A DNA stretch of 64,000 bases from Lumbricus terrestris (taxonomy: Eukaryota > Annelida > Clitellata > Crassiclitellata > Lumbricidae). Made by a program: the position numbers and the translations under genes. The DNA lies in the NCBI GenBank assembly GCA_949752735.1, contig OX457044.1, forward strand, positions 13,317,294-13,381,293, written 5' to 3'. This document shows positions 35,501 through 47,500 of the stretch, piece after piece. Within the stretch, counting starts at the first letter, position 1. Each line of letters opens with the position of its first letter. The notes under the pieces were generated by a model, which saw only the letters and a program-made list of their open reading frames with translations, searched no databases and was not told where the DNA came from.

Positions 35501-38500
35501 TCCATGAGCAACGAGCAATTTGTTTAGATGACAGTTGAAAATGCTGTCATTACTGTGCGTTAATTAAAAAATTTAAACAATGAGTGGGAATACTTTGGAA
35601 GTCTTAAACCATGACTATCAGCACTGAAATTTTGAGCAATTTCGTTAAAATGACAGCCCAATATACTATTGCAGTGCTGAAATTCAAAACAAATTTGACA
35701 ATTACCCTCCACAAATCCCTATCCCTTAAGAACCCAAATAAAGTTTATGAAATTTATAGCCTCCCATAACGAATCAGCCCAGTGAAATGAGTGATATGAA
35801 AAGAACTATTGACCAATTTTCATATTTTGGAAATAAGCGCATTTTTGCAGCATGAATATAGAGAACCGTAAGCGTTTTATTTGTAATGACTTTTTGTCAG
35901 TCGAATAGATGAAACCCAACAAATAAACAGAAGCGCCAGGAAAACATAACCAGTCGGCTCTATAGCCTATTTTTAAGAACAGCGCTTATAACGCCAAGAA
36001 GGCACACTTGAGCTCCAGCAGCAAGACATAACTTATGAAACTTCTGAAGTTCTGCTTCAAGCTACCGAACCGCAAGAATGAGGAAACATAAAAAAAATTC
36101 CAAATTAAAGCATTTTTCGAATTATGTAGTGAATGCATAACAATGGACAATAGTGACAAAATGCAGTGACGTGGGGAGCAACTTAATCAATTTTTTTGTT
36201 GGGGGTCGCCACAACGTTCGAAATGTTACCTCAGTAAAAAGGTTGAGAACCACTGCATTACAATAATGGTAGTACATTATTATATGGCATTCTTCTTTTT
36301 GTTCTCTGCCCTTAGGTAGGTTCGAATGTTTGACGTCTCCATTCATCTATGTTCTGTGCTTTCTTTTTCAGCTTCTGGTAACCGTCTTTCATCATCCAGT
36401 CCAACAGTCTTTGTCTTGGTCTGCCTCTCGTTCTTTTTTCCTCCATATGACTGTTTGTAGCATTGAGTCTCTTCTGAGTGTGTGCCCGATCCATCTTATT
36501 TGTCTTTCTCTAATTGTGTGTATCATCGATCTCTTTTCTCCGACTCTTCTCAATACCTCCTCATTCCTTACATGATCCCTCCAGTTGATTCTTTCAATCC
36601 TTCTCCATATCCACATTTCGAATGCTTCTATTCTCTTGATGTCTTCCATCCGCATAGTACATGTCTCTGATCCATATAACATCACAGTCCATACTAAGGT
36701 TTTTATCATTATCTTTTTCAGCTCCTTATTGATTCCTCCTCTCAGTAGCTCTTTCCTCTTTTCAAATGCATCTTTTCCTAGTACAATCGTTCGTTGTATT
36801 TCTCTGTGACATCCTCCGTAATCATACTACCGAGATAAGCGAATTCCTTGACTTGTTCTAATTCTTCTCCATCTATGAATATTTTAACTGCCTTCTGCTC
36901 TCCTTTGCTTATTCTCATAACCTTTGTTTTCTTTATGTTGATTTTCATTCCATATTCTTTTGATGTTGTGTTCAGCCGGTCCATCATTGTTTGTAACCCT
37001 TCCTGACTTACTGCCATCATTGCTTGATCGTCTGCGAATCTTAATGCCCTGATCCACATTCCTCCCACTTTTATCCCTTCCTCTAGTTCCTCCAATGCTT
37101 CCTTGTTTATCTCCTCTATATTATATATATGTTGAACACTGTGGTATGCTCTGACGCATGCTGGAAAATAAAGGCTCGGCTTCGGCGGGCAGTCTGGGCA
37201 ATGGTATATAACATCACCATTCTCTTGCCCAGCAGACTGCATCATTCTGCGCTCTTATACTTCTTATTAGTAGGTGGTATAATATCAGGAAAGTGCTTCT
37301 GGGTCAGCCTTAGGCTAACAGTGACTCTACAGCGGGCACGTCATTGTCTTGATCCTCATTAGGATTCACCGTCTGGCCATCTGACAGGTGCTGGTCTTTT
37401 CGCCGATGCTGCTGTAGGCTACTTTGATAACTATCTACAAACTTGCACCATCAAAAATCACTACTTTCACAAGAAGGCTCTATAATTATCACTACCAGTA
37501 GACTCTAGCAACAACTATGCACCTTATTTGCTGAACAGTTTATGCAACATCGTATTTACTGCTCTACTAGCGACCTTGAATATCAATAAATGCGCCACTT
37601 TTGTCAGTATAGAATAATAATTACTAATATGCAGAAAAATAATATGCAGAGAATAATATTTTATGTAAAGAATAATTTTAATATTTTATGTAGAGAATAA
37701 TATGCAAAAAATAATTTTTCTCTTATTTCTGCATTCGGTAGACCTAGGCGTCAACACTCAAAAACTAGGCATGCTCTATCAAACTGATACGACGCAGGTT
37801 TCTATGATATTCAAAGTCATACATCTTATGTCATAAAGTAGTATGGCCTCAAAATCCATGGCGTATGGCGTACGTCATAAAGCAGAGGTTCTCAACCTTT
37901 TTCCGCACGCGACACACCTAAATTTATAACCAAATTTGGGGACACACCATGCAATCGTCATAATATTATGTCAATTTCTGTAAAATTCAAATTGACCTAT
38001 GCTAAAGTTAAAATAGCTAACCTTTTTTAAATTGTTAACAATTTTGATTAATTAAAATGATGACACTGAATGCTTTTTTAGCTTGTAATAATTCTAAAGT
38101 TCTAAATTCCACCGATCTAAAGCGACGATTCTGCGTCGTTTTCTGACTCTATAGGCCTGTGTTAATTGCTTGACCTAACAATTAGAACAATGGGATTTTT
38201 GATCCTGGATTTTCTTTAGATAGTAAGACGCTCGAGGATCGACAGGTTTTGTGACTGCAATGCCGGTAGACCAACTGTGTAGGAATTTAGCCAGAGGTCC
38301 CTGGACACTCTAAACATGGGGCCTTACCAATTAACGAGACTAACGAATGAAATGAACATGACAGGATAGCTGCATAAATTATTTTTAGATAAAAGATAGC
38401 ATGAAAGTTATCATCAAATATCCACATAGTCCAAGCTATCCTAATAGTGCAAGTCAAAGTATGAAAACATGTGATAAAGAGAGCTAAACACTGCCAAAAT

Positions 38501-41500
38501 TAAACGCAGCCCCTCAAACATCCAATTGTGGGGTGCGGTGGTGTAGTGAGTATGTATGAGCCGAAAGGTTGCAGGTTCGAATCCACCTCAAGTCGCCGCG
38601 TAGGGACCATGGGCAAGTCCTTCACTCGCAATTGCTCAGCGCTTCGGCGTGAAACTCCGATGCAGTGTCCGCTCTGCAGTCGGGAGCGCCTCTGAGTAGT
38701 GAGCTTGAAAGGGTGCTATAACAAGTGCACATACAAAAAAATTATTGTCATGGAAAACTGTAAAATACAGGAAATATTTAGTGAAAAAGTTTGGGCCATT
38801 TGTACTTCGGGGTCCCTGGACTTTGTCCACCTACGTTGATTATGGTTGTTTGGCTCTGAATACGCAAACAGGCAAATCTCCCGCATCATCTGCACGATTT
38901 CCGTTTCCTAAATAGAATTTTCCTCCATTTTTCGAATGTTACAGCATTGGACAGAAGTTTGTTCTGGGTTTTCGCTAACGTTTTATTGCCAACTGTGAGC
39001 TGAGAGGGCATAATTGTATCTATGCATCATCCGCAAAGTCTTTCATGTAAGCCTGTCTGTTTGTTTGTATGTGCACTTGTTATACCGCCTCTTCAAGCTC
39101 TCTCTACTCAGAGGCGCTCCCGAATGCAGAGCAGACACTGCATCGGAGTTTCACGCCGAAGCGCTGAGCAATTGTGAGTGAAGGACTTGCCCAAGGTCCC
39201 TACGCGGCGAGGTGGATTCGAACCCCGAACCTTCCGGCTTCAAGGCAACGACGCCACCACTACACCACCGCGCCCCGCCTGTGTAGAGATTGTAGGCCCA
39301 CAAGGCAAACATTGTGGCTGCTCAAGATTGCGATGAAATGGAATAGAGAAATGGAGTGCTATGAATTCTCACAGCCGACACCCGCCAAACTGATAAAAGC
39401 AAGTCAGTGCAATGCAAGAACGACGGGTGTACGCTGTGAGAATTCGCGAACACCAATTCTTCACGACACACCAATGACACACCAATTTTATGCGACACAC
39501 CACCGGTTGATTCGCGACACACTAGTGTCTCGCGACACACTGGTTGAGAACCTCTGTCATAAGGGATAGAAGGGGTTAAACTATTAATAGGGTAAATCTG
39601 GTCTTAGAGAAGCACTGTCACTACTACTAGCTGGTTTCCATGCTGTGGATTTCTTGGGTCTTGAGATTTTTTACGTTACATTACATGACTGCTCAAATGT
39701 CATCTTTATGAATGCTGGTCACAGAGCTTTTTACTTGTAAACCCGTGGAAGAAAAAAAGTATATCTTAGATCATTGCAGTTGAGTGATTCCAAGAAAGGC
39801 ATTATACAAATACCCATATGACACATATGTGTGTACAATCACAAATACAAAAAAACTTACAACATCGCTCATTGTTGAAAAAACATTGGCTTCTAAGCAC
39901 TCAGGTGCCATCCATCGAACTGGAACGGGTGTTGTTCCACTAGATTCAACACGATAATAGTCGCGCACGATCAGTTCTCGAGACAATCCAAAATCTGCCA
40001 CTTTAACTATTCCTCGTTCATTGACCCTGTCAAGTAACATAAATAGCAATCAGTTGCAACTAAAAACCGCAGAATAGTTGCAGCGTTCTATCCTTTAAAG
40101 TTGAAAGCACTCAAGTGATATAAAGTATACAGACGTATCCCTTCCCTGCATATGGATACAAGGTATACAGGCGTATCCCTTCCCTGCATATGGATACAAG
40201 GTATACAGGCGTATCCCTTCCCTGCATATGGATACAAAGTATACAGACGTATCCCTTCCCTGCATATGGATACAAGGTATACAGGCGTATCCCTTCCCTG
40301 CATATGGATGCAAAGTATACAGACGTATCCCTTCCCTGCATGTGAATACAAAGTATACAGACGTATCCCTTCCCTGCATATGGATACAAAGTATACAGAC
40401 GTATCCCTTCCCTGCATATGGCAAAAGTAGTTTCCTTTCAAGTCTCCATTCATCTGGTCTTCTTCTTTCTTCTCTTACATCAGTTTCCTGATGATGAGGC
40501 TCTTATGAAGTTTCTTCACGGTGACAGTTTCACCCACCATGTTCAAGTTCGTGTTTTTGCATATGAAATCTTCCTTGATTGATATTGTCCATCCATTTCT
40601 TTTGTTGTCTCCTTCTTCCTTTCTCCTTTAACGTGTCCATGCAGGGCCGTGAGTGGTAAGCTTTTGTCATCCGTCCTTTCTACGTGACCATACCACTTAA
40701 GTCTTCTCTTTTGTATCTACTACTACTGTTTCCTCTGTAACCTTCTGGCTCCAAGGCACCAAAACCCACCACTTGTCTTTGTCACATCACACTTTAAATA
40801 AATACAGTCTGTTTTACTCATATTGCACAGCATCAGATGCCCTCAAATCTGCTTGTCCTTTCAACATATTCATTGGCAGATCTGACTGATATTTCAGTAT
40901 CTGAAATTCTGCATTCTTTTCATCCTGTCCTCCATAGGACAGGAGGAAAAGAATGATACCTTTGAAACTATTCTGGAGAAGCATTGGCTATGGCCATGAA
41001 AAAAGAAAATTTATGCGGTTGACCCTGTTGTTTTAGTTAGTTGAGAAGAAAGTCTTGCTGGTTAATGAGACTAAGAATACATTGTTAACGTAGTTTGAAA
41101 AATAAAGATTACTCTGCAGGATGACTTGCAACAGCTTAACACTTTTTACCAGCTCTATAAGGATATACATTGACAGTGCTCAGCTGACCCTGCTGGCCCT
41201 TTTTGACGTCAGCGCCGCTTTTGATACTGTAGACCACGAGATTTTGTTAGAGCGGCTGAGTGTTTCTTTTGGTTTGTCTGGTGCATTTTACAAATGGATA
41301 GATTCTTTTCTTCATGAACGTTCTCTCTGCGTGGTCCATGGTTCTTCTAGGTCCTCATGGGTGCCTGCACAATATGGTCTACCCCAGGGTTCAGTCCTTG
41401 GTCCCATACTTTATATTATTTACACCTCAGGTCTTGCCGCTCTACTAACAGCTCATTCGGTTTTTAGTCAGCAGTATGCTGACGACGTCCAGGCTTATAC

Positions 41501-44500
41501 CCATTGCCTCCCTTCTAATGCTGTCAAAGCGGTTCGGATAATGAGCGGGACTTTGGATGCTCTAGAGGCAGGGATGTCATCCAATAGACTTCGATTGAAC
41601 CCATCTAAGACAACATTTATTTGGTTGGGCACACGACAGCAGCTTGCCAAGCTTGATCTATTTTCTCTTGCATCTGAGTTTCCTGGCTTTGTCTTTGCAA
41701 CCACGGTTCATGACCTCGGTGTCCAACTCGACCAAGAACTCACTTTTGCTCCTCAACTTCACCGTCTTGCTCGAGACTGCTATTATCAGCTGCGCCAGCT
41801 TCGCACTGTCATCCGTTCTCTTACGTCTGCTGCTACTCTTACTTTAGTGCATTCCTTCGTTACATCTCGCATCGACTATTGCTCTTTGCTCTACATTGGC
41901 CTCCCATCCAGCAGATTGACTTGTCTTGACCGGGTGTTGCGCTCTGCTGTGCGCCTAATTGGGCAAATCCCTAAATATGGTCATGTCTCAAACTACATGC
42001 TTGAGGTACTTCACTGGCTCCCTATTCGCCAGCGTATTGAGTTCAGGGTAGCTGCATTGGTATGGCGATGTTGTCAGGGCCTTGCCCCAATTTACCTCCG
42101 AGAACTATGCAGCTTTACATTGGGTATCCAAGGACGTCGTCAGCTACGCTCTGCTGGTAAGGGAGTCCTCTTAGTTCCTTTTGCTCGTACTACTACCATG
42201 AAGAATCGAGCCTTTTCTGTGGTTGGACCAGTGGTCTGGAATGGCCTTCCTTTTGAGCTACGCCTACACCCTGGGACTCTACCAGGATCCTTCCTTACTA
42301 AACTTAAAACTGTTCTTTTTGGGCGCGCTGGAGTCGGGAGCGCCTCTGAGTAGTTTTTTCTTGAAGGTGCGCTATATAAATGTCCGAATGAATGAATGAA
42401 TGAATGAATGAATACATTATACACTGTGATCTAAAGGATGCTCTATATCAGACAGCCTGAAATTATCCAACTATATTAGTAGTTAATAGTTTATATAGTT
42501 ACCAACTGAATGGTTTTAAAAATGTTCATGTTAAGTCTATTCAAAGGTTCGAAAATAGTTCTTTAATAAGTGGGTTCAACATCTCAGTGACCTTTCCCAT
42601 GCACGTGCGCAGTGGTCAAGGTCAATTCTAGCATAGATGGTGGATATACCAAAAGTTTGGAAACTTAAAGACTCGTGCATTGCGAATTTGCAATGTTTAT
42701 ATAATACACCATCAGTCTATGATAGAATTGACCTTGACCAATGCGCAAAGGTCACTGAGATGCCGAACCCACTTATTTTATAAGATATTCCTTGAAATCA
42801 CAAAACCATCCACATATTGCAGGCAGTCATATTTCAAACGATGCAGCCATATCCTAAATTGTTTGTGTTTGTAAACCTTATACAAAGAGACTTAAAGAAG
42901 CGTTTGTAAGAGCATTATTTATTTCAGAAGTTGAGTTATGAACTCCTTCATTTTTACTTAAATCTGAAAAAGCTGAAGATGCATTGAGATAATTGCAATT
43001 GAAGCAGAAAAATCTCAAATGTCTGATATCTGTGAATATCTAATTACAATATTCATTTCCTAAATATCATACACATATTTTTATATGTACTCTAAAATTC
43101 TACACTTCAAAACATCAAGAACAATCAATATTTAAAAAATTAGTGGTAATGAATCAACAGATTCTAAATTGTGAGCTTATTTTCTTGCAGAATTTGGAAG
43201 GAAATGTACTTGTCCACAATTAACTAAATTGAACTTAGGATAAAGTAAGCAAAAGGCAACTTACATACAATTACGTGCAGCAAGATCCCGATGAACAAAG
43301 CGCATATGGGAAAGATATTGCATACCATGAGACACTTGAAGACCCATCATCAAGAGCTGAAGTATTGTTATATCCTGCAGATAAAACAGAGAACATACAA
43401 TCAATTGTCATCATCAGTGGACTCTCCACTCAAAATTGTTGTATATGTTACACAATACAGAAAAGATGAAAACAACAAAACTCATGTCAATATAATATTA
43501 TTAATATTAGGAGCAGCTGTTGCATGTGTTAATCAACTTTGCTTCCCACTCATCCCTCAATCCAGACTTCATTCATCTATAACCTCACTCTTCCTGTGCT
43601 GGCTGCTGGACTGTTGCTTTCCTCAGTGGCTGAATAGCTCTGCATGGACATGGCAAGTTCTCTGACAAACCAACCGACGCATTATGCATGCATGCACATG
43701 AGGGCTGTCCACATACTACATACGCACAGAGTCTAGGCGATTTGCATACAGGTGTGTACCATGGGCGGAGACCTAGGGGGTGACAGGGGAACGGTCCCCC
43801 CAATGGAGGTGATGGGGGGACGGCCCATGCATTTGTCCCCCCCCCCAATCGTTGAGCGTCATGACTAAAAAAAGGTCATCAACTTAGAAAATTTCGTTGA
43901 GATTTCGCCGGATGACTAAAAAAGAAGAAAAAAAGGTTGTCAGAAATTTTGGCCAGCAAAAGATGGAAATTTTTTGGCGACACTCAGCCATTCGTCCATC
44001 AAAAAATCTCACGTCTTTCCGTCCCCCCCAAGTCTCCACCCATGGTGTGTACATGGAAGTCTCGGCAAAATGTACCTATGCAGAATAAATGTCTACATCC
44101 ACATTAGCGCATTTATGACTCTGTATTATTCTATAGTCAGTCGTCTGATGGCATTTGACTACATTAAAATTATATTCTGTCTATATCTAAACAGTAAACC
44201 ATCGCAGTTAACAAATTTTAGCTGGCAAATAGCAAATAAAAAATAGAAATGGTAACCTACGATAAAATCCATGTTTCGTAGATGACTCTAGCTAAATAGT
44301 CTTTGTAAGGATGGGGAGGAGATAAAGAAGCTTATTTGTACGTAAAAAAAACTGCAAAGGTGTAAGGGGAAGGGTCTAAAATACGATATTTCTTTGTGTA
44401 GAATATATATGGATGGCTACAACCAGATTTACAGGCCACTGAAAGTCGACTGACAGACTGAATACCAAATAAGCAGAATGACAGAGATGGGGCATCGCAT

Positions 44501-47500
44501 ATACCGGCAATTATTCGGTCGTCCACCACGCACTCGGCTTCCAACAGGGGGGACCATGTGTAGGTGGCGTGGTGGGCAATTTGGTAGCAGAGGCTATTTG
44601 AGGCGCATGCTATTCCATCTCCACTAGACTACTATGGTGAAAATCACTGAAAATTGTTGTGAGTTTGGGTATCAAATCTCTAGTCTTTCTTATGATTCCA
44701 CCCAATAAGTCTTCATTGCACATCCGAGGGTCATTTCCTAAGAGTTCCTCAAGCAATCATTTACCCTACCAAAAACTGACAATACATCGACCTTTCCAGT
44801 GATTGAGCAACAAAATAAATATTTATTTAACTCCACATGGATCAAAGTCTGACCTTGGTTTTCTCTATAATTTTCACACTGTAGCCTACTTTACCAACTC
44901 AAATGTTTCCGGACAATTCGGAGTGGACAATTTGAATCGGACAATTCGGAGCGGACAATTTGGGGCAGCCAGAGATTATTCTCATAAATCCAATTTTAAT
45001 TGAAGAATTATTTTATCAATCTAACTTCTATTTAAGCTTCCAAAAATCCAGCTTGCATTCAACCAACTTCTATTTAAGCAGCAATATTTTCGTCAATCCA
45101 AATTCCATTTTAGCGAGAATTATTTTCATAACTCCAACTTCCATATCAGCAACAATATTTTCATCAATTAAACTTCTATTTAAGCAAAACATTTCGTTGA
45201 TCCGCTCGAATTGTATGGACATCATCTCAAGTTGCCTTTCTTTCAGTTGATTTGTGGTTTTGGTTGGCAGTTTTATAGTAAAAAGTACAATCCTTGCTAG
45301 GATATTTAGCATCTGAATCATGTTGTAGTTTGTTGGTTTTCATCGATTTATACGACCGACAAAGTGGCATTATAGCATATATACATTGTGGTTTCTTAGT
45401 TCATTCTGCAACTATGGAACCCTACTCTGAAAATATGTCAATATTTTTAATTTCTGAACGCTCATTTCACCATGATTCATTCCAGGAGGCCTGAATTTTC
45501 ATAAACTTTACTAGTGTTCTTTATTATCCATAAATAATTACTGTAAAGTAGGCTACATCTGTAAGCCTAACCAGCTGACAGCATAGCATTTTGGCAAACC
45601 AGATATTTGTTATTTTAAGTACGGTTAAAGCGAAAATAGATTCTACATTTAAAAACTAAAATGGCAAAAATTAAATTGGCTGCAGCAATGTATCAAATGA
45701 ATCAAGGTACAAAATAGGTAGGCCTATTAATTTCAAGTTCTCGAATGTAGTAGTTATAGGCCTACTTTATAAATAGTAACAACGTAAGTGTTAAATGTTA
45801 AAAAACTACACTGGAACCTTATTTTTCAAAAGATATCTGAGGGCTACGGCGACCTCTAGCAAATCGTCAGGTGACTCCCGTGGGGTCACGACCCGCAGGT
45901 TGAGAACCGCTGATGAAAGTCTACAGTCTGAATTGTGAATGAAGAGCGACTGATGTGCTCCTTCAATAAAGTCTCACAACAAGTTAGTGTCATCAGTCTA
46001 TTGGATGTCAAGCTATGGATGGCCATATCCTGGAAGCAAAGAAAATTGATGGCCCTTCTATACTATAAGAAGTGGAGAATGCCAGCAGTTAACGTAGATA
46101 ATCCATACAAGAGGCTTGCTCCTTTGCCTATTGCATAGCCATCTGACGCGATCATTTTGCCTTTACCCCTTCTGCTTCTTCATCTCACAATGGCTGGACT
46201 TTGTTACTTGTTGCAGCAGCACATCCTTTCTTCCTCATTCCCTATTCATGACCTGAAGTCATGGCCAACTTATCTTGCATTCATTCCTCCTCGCTGCTTG
46301 CATTCATCGGGTACAAGCCTTTTATCTGAACCTCGATGCAAAACAGTTATGGGCTAGCATGCATTCCATGCCTCTGCACCCAGGGAATGGAATCGGCTTC
46401 CGCTCTCTCTTCGAAGATCACAAGCAAATTTTATGAAATTGATACCCATTCATATTGAATCAGCTAGGCAAAATGAGTGTTAAGAAAAGAAGAACTATAT
46501 TGACCTATTTTCAGAGTAGCCTATTGTTTAATAGATGCAACATGAATAGAGAAATTACAATGTTTCATTTTTATTTGCATTTTGTCAGTCGAATCAGTGA
46601 AATCCAACAAATAAACTGAAGCGCCATTCAAATACTAGACATCCTAACTATACAGGAAACATGTTAAGTATTTATAAGATCAAAGCTGATGAGTCCAAGA
46701 AGTCACACTAGAAATTGAGTTTGGAAAGTTTCAACAGCAAGGCGCGGCAGCAGCTGTTGAAGTAAACTTCAGCTGCAAAGTTTGCAGTGCAAACTTGCAA
46801 ATAGCCGCTAGCGCTAAGAATCGCAAGATCCAGGAAATTTCATACAATTGCCAAAAGCAGTTTTTAAATTTTGAGGGTGAATCCCGTGAAAGAGCATAAC
46901 AATGGACAATGGCAAAAAAAATGAAAAGAAGGGGGGTAACTTGACAAATTTGGTTGCTGGAGGTCGTCACAACTTTCTAAATGTTACCAAGTGGTCGCTG
47001 TACCAAAAAGGTTGAAAATCGCTGTCATAGAGCAATAGGCCTACTGCATGCTGCATGCACTAGGCCTGCAATAATTATTTTTTAGTATTAGGCCTATTAT
47101 TATTTTATGTGGGGAACCTCTGATTATGGCCTCTAAGGCCAGGCATTATATATTAATAACATAACCATAAATAAATATATATATATAATATATATATATA
47201 TAATTATATACATAATGCACAGCAAGTTGCTAAACAACATTTGTAAATTGTTATGCTACAAAATGGAACTTTTGTCACCTACTGTCAATGTGCTACTTCG
47301 CTTCAATCAGACTAAAAAATTGAATTATGAAGATCCATCAAAAAACCTTGGAAATCATCACAAAACTTTCACATATGAGAATATGACAATGCTGTTAAGA
47401 AACCTACGGACCTCTTTGTCCAACAAAAGAGGCATTCCTTGCCATTTTTCTGCCAAATTTCTGATGGCAGTTTTAAAGTCAGATGTTCTAGCAATATTAA

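Larger units (their letters stand above)
37883..39556. mobile_element. hAT-type transposon with CAGAGGTTCTCAACC ends, 1674 bp
   Basis: The left end is CAGAGGTTCTCAACC and the right end its exact complement GGTTGAGAACCTCTG. The flanks TCATAAAG (37875-37882) and TCATAAGG (39557-39564) differ at one base. Near the right end GCGACACAC recurs five times. No transposase. It holds two SINEs in opposite orientation. Confidence 0.9.

Noticed and set aside
39174..39569. 131-codon plus-strand ORF
   Set aside because: Runs through an inverted SINE and the repetitive end of a hAT element; no protein motif.
40088..40491. Five overlapping ORFs with repeats of the type [19 protein letters not shown]
   Set aside because: They are frames of the 38-bp minisatellite. 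A unit length not divisible by three keeps most frames open by chance.
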